Below are positions 1-5,100 of a stretch of 5,684 bases of DNA, piece after piece (position 1 is the first letter of the stretch; each line of letters starts with the position of its first letter). Below the pieces are notes generated by a model. The model did no database searches, had not been told where the DNA came from, and worked only from the letters and a program-made list of their open reading frames with translations. Source of the DNA: Clostridia bacterium (lineage in GTDB: Bacteria; Bacillota; Clostridia; Oscillospirales; CAG-272); NCBI GenBank assembly GCA_017411935.1, contig JAFQPC010000144.1, forward strand, positions 1 through 5,684. The letters run 5' to 3'. Position numbers and translations under genes: made by a program.

Positions 1-161
1 CAAGATACGAAGGTATTATCCCTGCCATCGAAAGCTCCCATGCCATTGCGTTTGCCATGAAGCTGGCAAAGGAAATGAAAACAGGATCCATTCTGGTCAA
101 CCTCTCGGGCAGAGGCGATAAGGACATGGACTACGTTATAGAACACTACGGAATAAGATAA
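1..161 (+). CDS. trpB: Tryptophan synthase beta chain, C-terminal end (5' partial)
   Basis: This is the 3' end of the PLP enzyme that condenses indole with serine to make tryptophan, the last step of tryptophan synthesis in the cytoplasm. The frame is open from the left edge (first whole codon at 3) to TAA at 159-161, giving about 52 residues. Seen directly: the segment [17 protein letters not shown], which matches the conserved TrpB motif around the Glu of the C-terminal domain, and then [11 protein letters not shown], the near-terminal TrpB signature whose Ser-Gly-Arg-Gly-Asp lies near the PLP pyridine ring in known structures. The end, about 13 residues after GDKD, is normal for the family. 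The PLP lysine and phosphate-binding loop lie off the window. In many Bacillota trpA follows immediately; here the next plus-strand gene is an unrelated HD protein. Identification is firm; whether it is the TrpB1 or TrpB2 type cannot be judged from this fragment, though the sequence reads like ordinary TrpB1. Confidence 0.95.
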   Translation, partial: RYEGIIPAIESSHAIAFAMKLAKEMKTGSILVNLSGRGDKDMDYVIEHYGIR

Positions 162-165
162 AAAA

Positions 166-187
166 AGTGCAGTCTTCTCTCTGCATT
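166..187 (+). terminator. Weak hairpin just after trpB
   Basis: AGTGCAG (166-172) pairs with CTGCATT (181-187), seven pairs including one G-T, around an 8-nt loop. It starts five bases after the trpB stop, is preceded by an A-run and followed by only CTT, so as an intrinsic terminator it is weak. The stronger hairpin at 218-243 is the better candidate. Confidence 0.3.
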
Positions 188-217
188 CTTAGCGGAGGAT
201 TAGCAGTCACAAAACTT

Positions 218-243
218 CGGCAGAGAACTTGTTTTCTCTGCCG
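218..243 (+). terminator. Perfect 10-bp hairpin, likely end of the trp transcript
   Basis: CGGCAGAGAA (218-227) and TTCTCTGCCG (234-243) form a perfect 10-bp stem with a 6-nt loop. The bases after it are AT-rich (ATTTATGTT) but not a clean T-run, so termination may be partial. Its position between trpB and a new promoter fits a terminator. The -35 box of the next promoter lies across its loop and right arm, so the same bases may serve two roles. Confidence 0.5.
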
Positions 244-257
244 ATTTATGTTATAAT
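229..257 (+). promoter_or_regulatory. Extended -10 sigma-A promoter for the HD gene
   Basis: TTGTTT (229-234) as a -35 box, a 17-bp spacer, and a perfect TATAAT (252-257) preceded by TATG (247-250), forming the extended -10 TRTGnTATAAT. Transcription would begin near 264, leaving a leader of about 110 nt before the ATG at 377. The match is strong by sequence alone and is correctly placed for the HD gene. Confidence 0.75.
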
Positions 258-268
258 GGTGCTAACAA

Positions 269-295
269 AAGCCTCCCTTTACACAAGGGAGCCTT
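269..295 (+). repeat. Leader hairpin, resembles a dispersed clostridial palindrome
   Basis: AAG-C-CTCCCTT (269-279) pairs with AAGGGAG-C-CTT (285-295) around a 5-nt loop TACAC: ten pairs with one C-C mismatch. No T-run follows, so it is not a terminator. The core CTCCCTT...AAGGGAG resembles short palindromes that, as I remember, are scattered in gut Clostridia genomes; that likeness is from memory and was not searched. In RNA it would form almost at the 5' end of the HD transcript. Confidence 0.5.
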
Positions 296-334
296 AGGAT
301 GCGCACAACTTTAGGGGTATGGGCTTTGCCCTAT

Positions 335-353
335 GCCTTTGTAATACAAAGGC
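335..353 (+). repeat. Second leader hairpin upstream of the HD start
   Basis: GCCTTTGT (335-342) and ACAAAGGC (346-353) form a perfect 8-bp stem with a 3-nt loop AAT. It ends 12 bases before the Shine-Dalgarno of the HD gene, so it could affect ribosome access or mRNA stability. The bases from about 311 to 365 form an open frame continuous with the HD gene, but the palindromic, low-complexity look argues that this is leader or repeat rather than protein. Confidence 0.45.
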
Positions 354-376
354 GAAACTGGCTAGAAAGGAAAAAA

Positions 377-943
377 ATGGATTGTAAAAAATATATTGAG
401 TTTTTAAATGCTGTTGAGAAATTGAAATGTAATACTCGTCATTCATGGACATCAAGTGGCAGACAGGAGTCTGTTGCCGAGCATTCATGGAGACTGGCCG
501 TAATGGCTATGCTGTGTGCCGATGAATATCCGAATGTGGATATAAATAAAGTCATAAAGATGTGCTTGATCCATGATTTTGGAGAAGCCATTACGGGAGA
601 TATTCCTGCATTTTTGAAGAGCCAAAAGGATGAAGTAGAGGAAGAATCAGCGATTGAAAAATTGATCTCCTTATTGCCGTATAATACAAGAGATGAAATA
701 AAGCTTCTTTTTTCTGAAATGAAAGAAATGCGCACTAATGAAGCAAAACTGTATAAATCCCTTGATAATATTGAAGCGCTGATTTCTCATAACGAGGCGG
801 ATATTTCAACTTGGCTTCCGAGAGAGTATGAGGAAAATCTTACATACGGTCAAAAGAATTCAGAGTGGTCCGATTGGACAAGAGAATTACGAGAGGTTAT
901 AAAACAAGATAGCATTGAAAAGATTCGCAGAGAAGGAAAATAA
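377..943 (+). CDS. HD-domain phosphohydrolase, YfbR/HDDC2-like (probable 5'-deoxynucleotidase)
   Basis: A 188-residue cytoplasmic metal-dependent phosphohydrolase of the HD_3 type. Family members (E. coli YfbR, human HDDC2) remove the phosphate from deoxynucleoside 5'-monophosphates. Seen: Arg21 in RHSW, His36 in ESVAEHSWR, His66-Asp67 in CLIHDFGEAITGDIP, Glu70, and Asp130 in SLDNIEAL. These match in order and spacing the Arg, His, His-Asp, Glu and Asp active-site set of YfbR. Length is typical (about 180-200). The ATG at 377 is chosen because AGAAAGGA (364-371) sits just upstream and homology begins there; an in-frame ATG at 299 would add 26 residues encoded by a palindromic leader. The gene is much richer in A+T than its neighbours: hand counts give 21/60 GC at 541-600 and 17/60 at 661-720, against 36/60 at 1621-1680 and 32/60 at 3601-3660, which suggests transfer. 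It has its own promoter and terminator. The family call is firm; the exact substrate is inferred. Confidence 0.88.
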   Translation: MDCKKYIEFLNAVEKLKCNTRHSWTSSGRQESVAEHSWRLAVMAMLCADEYPNVDINKVIKMCLIHDFGEAITGDIPAFLKSQKDEVEEESAIEKLISLLPYNTRDEIKLLFSEMKEMRTNEAKLYKSLDNIEALISHNEADISTWLPREYEENLTYGQKNSEWSDWTRELREVIKQDSIEKIRREGK

Positions 944-947
944 ACAA

Positions 948-993
948 CCCCGACAGACATTGAAAATCTGCCGGGGATTACTATTTGTTTTTT
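948..993. terminator. Bidirectional intrinsic terminator between convergent units
   Basis: CCCCG-A-CAGA (948-957) pairs with TCTG-C-CGGGG (967-976): nine pairs with one A-C mismatch and a 9-nt loop, starting four bases after the HD stop. On the plus strand it is followed by a T-rich tract ending in T6 (988-993). On the minus strand the bases after the stem read TTGTTTATTTT, so the same hairpin can stop the leftward operon. Confidence 0.8.
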
Positions 994-1013
994 GCGTATC
1001 AATTTTTTATCCT

Positions 1014-1037
1014 GAGGTGAGACCAGCGGTCTCCCTC
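1014..1037. repeat. Palindrome, 10-bp stem with one bulge
   Basis: GAGG-T-GAGACC (1014-1024) pairs with GGTCTC-CCTC (1028-1037), ten pairs with a single bulged T and a 3-nt loop AGC. It has no T-run, so it is not a terminator. It lies next to a second palindrome (1040-1054), and the pair looks like one small dispersed element. Confidence 0.5.
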
Positions 1038-1039
1038 CT

Positions 1040-1054
1040 GCGAACACTGTTCGC
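1040..1054. repeat. Palindrome GCGAAC-ACT-GTTCGC, probable interspersed repeat
   Basis: A perfect 6-bp stem with a 3-nt loop, followed by CCCCTACCG. Read on the other strand the unit is GTAGGGGCGAAC followed by GTTCGC, which resembles a small repeat I recall from many gut Clostridia intergenic regions. That likeness is from memory, not a search. It stands two bases from the palindrome at 1014-1037. Confidence 0.5.
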
Positions 1055-1103
1055 CCCTACCGTGTGTTATGTAAATAATTTTTGATTTCTCCGCTAATTT
1101 TGC

Positions 1104-1126
1104 ACGCCCTTGGGTGTTCTTTTTTT
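1104..1126 (+). terminator. Possible weak rightward terminator
   Basis: ACGCC (1104-1108) pairs with GGTGT (1113-1117), five pairs including one G-T, around a CTTG tetraloop, followed by TTCTTTTTTT (1117-1126). The stem is short, but the loop and T-run are right for a plus-strand terminator that would keep rightward transcripts from running antisense into the minus-strand operon. The rest of the gap from 1055 to 1103 is AT-rich with no gene that I can see. Confidence 0.3.
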
Positions 1127-1128
1127 GC

Positions 1129-2118
1129 TTAATTGACGGTCAGCACGACCTTGCCGACGTTTTTCCCTGCATAGAGAATCTCGTGTGCTTCCTCTGCCTT
1201 CTCAATAGGAAGCACGGCGTGAATGGTAGGCTTAACGAGACCCGCTTCGATCTTGGGATACACGTCGCGGACGATGCCCGCAAGGATCTCGGCTTTCATT
1301 TCGGGCGTACGCGAGCGGAGCGTGCTACCGATAATTCGCACGTTGCGAACGTAGATATTTTTGAGATCGATCTCGGTCTTCGTTCCCGCGAGCGCCGCAA
1401 TCATGATCCAGCGCGCGCCGTGCGTCAGATAGTGAATGCACTTTCCCATGATCTCACCGCCGAGACAGTCGATGGCAACGTCAACGCCGTGTCCTGCTTC
1501 GAGCTCCTCTTTCAGTACCAGAGAAATATCCTCCTTGGTGGTTACGACCACGCGATCGGCATTCAAATGCTTAATGTTTTCTGCAATCTCGTCGGTCAGC
1601 ACCGTCGTAATAACGCGCACGCCGAACGCCTTTGCCATCGGAATAATGACGCTTGCCAGACCCGATGCCCCCGCGTTCATCAGAAGCGTGTTACCCTCCT
1701 TGATCTTCCCCTCGATAAAGAGATTGAGATACGCCGTCGCAAATGCCTCGGGAATTGCCGCCGCCTCGACCATCGAGCATTTCTTCGGGATCGGCATCAG
1801 CATATCGTATTTGACAGCAACGTACTCGGCATATCCTCCGCCACCGAGAAGCGCGCAGACCTTGTCCCCAAGCTTCCAAGCAGAAACCTTTTCTACGTCC
1901 GCGCCAAGCGCAACAATCTCACCCGCAACCTCAAGTCCCATCCATTCGGGACAGCCCGCAGGGGGCGGATAATCCCCCTCTCTCTGCATTAGATCGGCAC
2001 GGTTGAGAGCCGCCGCCTCGATCTTGACGAGTACCTCGTCCTCACGGATCACGGGATTCGGCACGTCGTCCCAACGCAGACTTCTTTGTTCATCGTTATT
2101 TACTAAAATTGCTTTCAT
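1129..2118 (-). CDS. NAD(P)H quinone oxidoreductase, PIG3/zeta-crystallin type (MDR superfamily)
   Basis: A 329-residue zinc-free medium-chain reductase. Relatives use NADPH to reduce quinones or activated double bonds. Seen: the substrate-side motif ALNRADLMQREGDYPPP (residues 37-53), GLEVAGEIVALG (61-72), WKLGDKVCALLGGGGYAEYV (81-100), the nucleotide-binding segment NAGASGLASVI (148-158), and GSTLRSR (264-270), a signature of the PIG3-like subgroup. The usual second glycine of ASGVG is Ala155 here, a conservative change. No Cys/His zinc ligands are present, as expected. Length is typical. Two adjacent ATGs (2121 and 2118) are possible; AGGAG at 2125-2129 is 6 nt from the second and only 3 nt from the first, so 2118 is preferred. 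A further in-frame ATG at 2205 would only read through the upstream gene. It is the last gene of the operon, and its start overlaps the stop of the MBL gene (TGATG), so translation is probably coupled. A role in disposing of an unsaturated ketone formed by the operon's lyase is possible but inferred. Confidence 0.92.
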   Translation of the reverse strand: MKAILVNNDEQRSLRWDDVPNPVIREDEVLVKIEAAALNRADLMQREGDYPPPAGCPEWMGLEVAGEIVALGADVEKVSAWKLGDKVCALLGGGGYAEYVAVKYDMLMPIPKKCSMVEAAAIPEAFATAYLNLFIEGKIKEGNTLLMNAGASGLASVIIPMAKAFGVRVITTVLTDEIAENIKHLNADRVVVTTKEDISLVLKEELEAGHGVDVAIDCLGGEIMGKCIHYLTHGARWIMIAALAGTKTEIDLKNIYVRNVRIIGSTLRSRTPEMKAEILAGIVRDVYPKIEAGLVKPTIHAVLPIEKAEEAHEILYAGKNVGKVVLTVN

Positions 2119-2549
2119 CATATTCTCCTGTTTTTTAGATAATTTGGACATTCGGCAAGGCAGGCGAGCACCTCGGCTCGTCCCTCTATACGGTTCCGAT
2201 TCCACGGCTCATAGGCGTGAGAAAAAAGAATGCACTCGATCCGACCGTCTGTTTGGATTCTTTTTAAGATTTTTAAGTATTCTTCGGGGAGTTTGATACT
2301 GCAGCGGTATTGGTCCACGCCCGCGTGGTCGCCGTGCGAATGTGTCAGCACGAGCGTTTTAAGATGGGAGAGCGTATAGCCCCTTGCCTTAAGTGCGGGA
2401 AGAATCACCCCGTCCACGTCCTCTGCCGTTGTGGCACAGTCCACAAGAATCGGAGCATCTGCTTCGATCAGAAACACCGAGGTATCAATCCTCTCAAACG
2501 GCACCTTCAGGCGAAGCACGCCCTCGTATTCCTCCTCAAATTCGATCAT
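2118..2549 (-). CDS. Metallo-beta-lactamase-fold protein, apparently internally truncated
   Basis: 143 residues, far short of the 220-300 usual for MBL-fold hydrolases. Seen: the N-terminal strand pair and ILVDCA with Asp37, then the metal-binding motif HSHGDH (His70, His72, Asp74, His75) in LTHSHGDHAG, which is intact. Only 36 residues later comes ILFSHAYEPW (His111), which looks like the last metal-binding motif and the C-terminal end of such proteins, with an EYLKILKRIQ helix before it. In complete relatives this distance is well over 100 residues and carries a third His and a bridging Asp; neither is seen here. The simplest reading is an in-frame internal deletion with its junction near codons 79-83 (about 2300-2315). 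The frame and both junctions with neighbours are intact: it begins 4 bp after the dehydroquinase-like gene with GGGG about 7 nt upstream, and its TGA overlaps the next ATG. It may be a decayed gene kept for coupling, a natural short family, or an assembly artefact. It probably lacks hydrolase activity. Confidence 0.75.
   Translation of the reverse strand: MIEFEEEYEGVLRLKVPFERIDTSVFLIEADAPILVDCATTAEDVDGVILPALKARGYTLSHLKTLVLTHSHGDHAGVDQYRCSIKLPEEYLKILKRIQTDGRIECILFSHAYEPWNRNRIEGRAEVLACLAECPNYLKNRRI
2125..2129 (-). promoter_or_regulatory. Ribosome binding site deciding the quinone reductase start
   Basis: AGGAG on the minus strand lies inside the last codons of the MBL gene. It is 3 nt from the ATG at 2121 and 6 nt from the ATG at 2118; the second spacing is the usual one. 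Either start overlaps the upstream TGA. Confidence 0.6.
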
Positions 2550-2553
2550 ACGC

Positions 2554-3306
2554 TTACCCCAAAAGGTCGCGCATCGTTTTCATTTCGGAAAGCAGGGGCT
2601 GTGATTTGGTCGCGAGCTCGTCGTACTCGGCGACACAAAGCGTCGTGCAGTTACCGAGCGCACCGCCCACACGGCGAAGAATGCGGCTCTCGCCGTTGGC
2701 AAGGCAAAGAAACGGAATACCGAGCTCTTTCTTTAGAAGATGCACAATGCGCAAATTTTCAAGCTGATCCTCCATGCTCGAAGCACCCGTCACGATCTTT
2801 GCGATATCCGCACCGCGGCGCTTGTGCTCAAGAGCAATCTCCAGCACGCGCTCGGCGGGCGTAAACTTAAAGACGTGCGAGGACATCAAGACTTCAGCTC
2901 CTCTTTTATGCAGCTCGTCTATCAGCTTCATTTGCTTTTGAATGGCATCGGCATCGCGTGCCACCTCGTCGTCCTGCTTGTCAAAGAGGTCACCCATCAC
3001 GTCGCAAAGCGTCGCGCCGCAGTCGGCAAGCTCCAAAATCCCCTCGGCAAGCTCGTCGTCACTCTTGCCCTCGTTATATCCGTAACGGTAATTCGTCACG
3101 TAGGTAGGCAGCGGAGCGGCAAGCGCAAAGAGCTCTCGATAGGTTTCCGCGTTTTGGTATTCGGGCTTCATTCGGCAGAATTGCATCCCGAAGGCTTCCG
3201 CGCCCTCGGAACGCGATATAAGCTCTTTGATTCTATCGGGATTGTCCGCTTGTACCATGCAGGTCAGCAGCGGTTTTTCGTAGGTCAAAAAGGTAGGCTT
3301 CGTCAT
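2554..3306 (-). CDS. Type I 3-dehydroquinate dehydratase-like Schiff-base lyase (divergent AroD homologue)
   Basis: 250 residues, the normal length of class I dehydroquinases: TIM-barrel enzymes that form a lysine imine with a cyclic C3 ketone and eliminate water. Seen, counting from the ATG at 3306: Arg74 in VTNYRYGY (position of the RT..GG arginine), His144 in EVLMSSHVFKFTP (the catalytic general acid/base His), Lys170 in GADIAKIV (the imine lysine), Arg208 in GESRILRRVGG (carboxylate/hydroxyl binding) and Gln236 in KSQPLLSEM. The catalytic pair is thus kept. The surroundings diverge: the lysine is followed by TGASSMEDQ instead of the common AVMP-type stretch, the APGQ loop is altered, and the VELRxD strand near the N-terminus is not recognisable. 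It lies in a redox operon, not with shikimate genes, so a catabolic or altered substrate is plausible. The start is at 3306 (overlap TGATG with the SDR gene, GGTGG 5 nt upstream); ATG at 3309 or GTG at 3315 are alternatives. Family firm, substrate unknown. Confidence 0.85.
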   Translation of the reverse strand: MTKPTFLTYEKPLLTCMVQADNPDRIKELISRSEGAEAFGMQFCRMKPEYQNAETYRELFALAAPLPTYVTNYRYGYNEGKSDDELAEGILELADCGATLCDVMGDLFDKQDDEVARDADAIQKQMKLIDELHKRGAEVLMSSHVFKFTPAERVLEIALEHKRRGADIAKIVTGASSMEDQLENLRIVHLLKKELGIPFLCLANGESRILRRVGGALGNCTTLCVAEYDELATKSQPLLSEMKTMRDLLG

Positions 3307-4070
3307 CATTTCCACCGTCCCATCGCATTTCGACCGCCGTCGATCATAATATTTTCGCCGTTGATAAACTGCCCCTTATCGGAAGCCAAAAACAGACAAA
3401 GATCAATAATCTCCTGAGGATCGGCGGCACGTCCGAGCAGCGTTTTCATATTTGCCATCGCGGCTCTGGTGAGGACGGGCCCGGGCGAAACGCAAACACA
3501 ACGAATTCCGTATTTTGCGCCAAACTGCGCAATCGACTTGGTCAGACCGTACATAAGACCCGCCTTGGAGGTCGGGTAATCCATTCCGTACTTGTCACCC
3601 TCCGCGCCCGTGATCGAACCGATATTGATGATAAGTCCGCTCTTCTGCTCTCGCATTTGCCCCAGTACCGCGTGGGCAAAATAGAACGGACCCTTGAGGT
3701 TCACGTCGATCCCCCAATCATACACATCGATCGGGACGTCGGGAAATTCGGGATAGGCTTCACGGTCAACCTTACACATTCTGACCGCTGTACCACCCGC
3801 AAAGTTTGCCATCACGTCGATTCTGCCAAATTCAGTAACGGCTCTGTCTCTTGCGGAACAGACCTGCGCGTAATCGCGCACGTCACAAACGACACCGATG
3901 GCTTTTCCCTCTCCCTTTGCATTGATCTCGGCAACCTTTTCTGCAAGAACGACTTCGTTCACGTCACACATCAAAACGTCACCGCCGAGCGCGGCAAAAT
4001 TTTCAGCAAACAAAAGTCCCAGCCCCGATGCCGCACCCGTAGAAATGGCTACTTGATTCTTAAAATCCAT
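3306..4070 (-). CDS. Short-chain dehydrogenase/reductase (SDR), classical, probably NAD-dependent
   Basis: 254 residues, the standard length of classical SDRs, which interconvert alcohols and ketones on sugars, cyclitols, steroids and others. Seen in order: cofactor motif TGAASGLG (11-18); CDV with Asp36 at the end of the second strand, which favours NAD over NADP; CDV with Asp63; NFAGG (89-93) in place of the usual NNAG; Asn124 in VNLKGPF; catalytic Ser152 in INIGSITG; Tyr165 and Lys169 in YPTSK; SPGPV (195-199); and the C-terminal INGENIMIDGG (236-246). All four catalytic residues (Asn, Ser, Tyr, Lys) are present, so it should be active. About ten extra residues around 101-112 (REAYPEFPDVP) form a loop before the active-site helix that may shape substrate binding. 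The start is supported by AAGGAG 8 nt upstream of the ATG at 4070. It follows the MDR gene by 12 bp and overlaps the dehydroquinase-like gene. It could make or consume the ketone that the lyase acts on; the substrate is not readable. Confidence 0.93.
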   Translation of the reverse strand: MDFKNQVAISTGAASGLGLLFAENFAALGGDVLMCDVNEVVLAEKVAEINAKGEGKAIGVVCDVRDYAQVCSARDRAVTEFGRIDVMANFAGGTAVRMCKVDREAYPEFPDVPIDVYDWGIDVNLKGPFYFAHAVLGQMREQKSGLIINIGSITGAEGDKYGMDYPTSKAGLMYGLTKSIAQFGAKYGIRCVCVSPGPVLTRAAMANMKTLLGRAADPQEIIDLCLFLASDKGQFINGENIMIDGGRNAMGRWK

Positions 4071-4082
4071 CTTGTTCTCTCC

Positions 4083-5099
4083 TTATAGTCTACCCCAATC
4101 AAACAGAACGCCAATCGGGAAGTTTTTTTCATTCACAAGCCTATCGTAAACGCGCTGTGCCTCCTCAGGAGAGACAATCTCGCAAATCATCTCCTTGAAA
4201 TTCAGACGCTTTCCTTTGATGAGAGAAAGAACGCATTTGATATCGTCCTCATCGGTCCAAAGACCTGCCGAGGATTCGTGCTTCGGTCGCGCCATCGTGT
4301 GCGCACCGATGAGCGAAATTCCTCTGCCGTGCACCTTGCCGTAATAGTCGATCTCAAATTTCGAGCTTCGCGTACAGCCGAGAAGCGCCACTCTGCCCAT
4401 TTTTTGCATACACTCAAGCGCTTGAATGAGCCCGATGCCCAGTCCCGTGACCTCAATACAAACGTTCGCGCCGCCGTTTGTGATTTGCTTGACCTTGTCC
4501 ACAAACTCGGCTTCGGTAGGATCAAGTGCGTAGTCCGCACCCATCTTCAAGGCAAACACTCTTCTCTCGGCAATGGGATCGACCGCAACAATCGGGTACA
4601 CACCCGCGGCGCGCAACTCCTGCACGGCAAAAATACCGAGAATGCCGAGCCCCATCACAAGTGCCGATTCGCCGATCTCAAGATGGGTCTTTCGAATGGC
4701 GGCAAGCGGAAAGGTAGCGATCAGAGCCATCGAGGCTTCTTTGCTGGAAACACCGTCGGGAATCTTTACGACCTTGCTTCGTTTGACCGTAATCTGCTTT
4801 TGGTGCTTTCCCCAAGCGACGACCACCCTATCACCGACGACAAGATCCTTGATCTCACTTCCAATTTCGGTAACAATGCCCGCCGCACTGTATCCGACGG
4901 TTCGGGGGAATACTGCTTCGGCGTCTTCCGCGACGCCTATTCCGTTTCTCTCTCCGAGAAAATTCGCTTTCTCTGTCCCCGTGCTGATCGCAGAATATTC
5001 GAGAGCCACAGTAACTTCATTTTCCTTGGGTGCGGACACTTCCACGTCAAGAAGCTCCGCCGTGCACGGCTTGGTAAAAACGATTCGTTTCGTCGTCAT
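4083..5099 (-). CDS. MDR-superfamily dehydrogenase of BchC-like type, without zinc ligands
   Basis: 338 residues, a full-length medium-chain dehydrogenase. Seen: an N-terminal GroES-like domain with YSAISTGTEK (35-44), where zinc-dependent relatives carry the catalytic Cys; VGYSAAGIV (68-76), where they carry GHE; VVGDRVVVAWGKH (87-99); and a Rossmann domain from about 143 with GLGILG (150-155) and Asp174 in VAVDP, pointing to NAD. No structural-zinc four-cysteine lobe is present. The STGTE motif is typical of the subgroup annotated as 2-desacetyl-2-hydroxyethyl bacteriochlorophyllide-like (BchC-like), which in heterotrophs is unrelated to chlorophyll and usually sits with Gfo/Idh/MocA genes. 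Database labels such as zinc-binding alcohol dehydrogenase would therefore be misleading. It starts one base after the stop of the Gfo/Idh/MocA gene, with GGGAG 7 nt before the ATG, so the two are almost certainly co-translated and may act on the same substrate. The reaction is probably alcohol-ketone oxidoreduction on a sugar or cyclitol, by inference. Confidence 0.87.
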   Translation of the reverse strand: MTTKRIVFTKPCTAELLDVEVSAPKENEVTVALEYSAISTGTEKANFLGERNGIGVAEDAEAVFPRTVGYSAAGIVTEIGSEIKDLVVGDRVVVAWGKHQKQITVKRSKVVKIPDGVSSKEASMALIATFPLAAIRKTHLEIGESALVMGLGILGIFAVQELRAAGVYPIVAVDPIAERRVFALKMGADYALDPTEAEFVDKVKQITNGGANVCIEVTGLGIGLIQALECMQKMGRVALLGCTRSSKFEIDYYGKVHGRGISLIGAHTMARPKHESSAGLWTDEDDIKCVLSLIKGKRLNFKEMICEIVSPEEAQRVYDRLVNEKNFPIGVLFDWGRL

Positions 5100-5100
5100 A

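Noticed and set aside
299..376. 26-residue N-terminal extension of the HD protein
   Set aside because: No Shine-Dalgarno stands before the ATG at 299, homology begins at the ATG at 377 which has a good one, and the extension is encoded by a leader containing a perfect palindrome.
948..1126. CRISPR array or attachment site in the palindromic gap
   Set aside because: The palindromes are different from one another, there are no regularly spaced direct repeats, and no integrase, cas or tRNA gene is in view.
1114..1992. Plus-strand open frame of 292 codons opposite the quinone oxidoreductase
   Set aside because: Low-complexity Arg/His/Asn-rich product, no ribosome site, and the minus-strand gene matches the PIG3-like family throughout.
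2119..2205. 29-residue N-terminal extension of the quinone oxidoreductase
   Set aside because: It would overlap the MBL gene by about 87 bp in another frame, has no family similarity, and a proper ribosome site points to 2118.
2310..2864. Plus-strand open frame opposite the MBL and dehydroquinase-like genes
   Set aside because: It straddles two real genes of the other strand and its product looks like a reverse shadow, with many Arg, His and Cys and no domain.
2554..3306. Plain annotation as the shikimate-pathway enzyme aroD
   Set aside because: The catalytic residues agree, but the divergent motifs and redox-operon context do not support naming it aroD without a search; the symbol is left empty.
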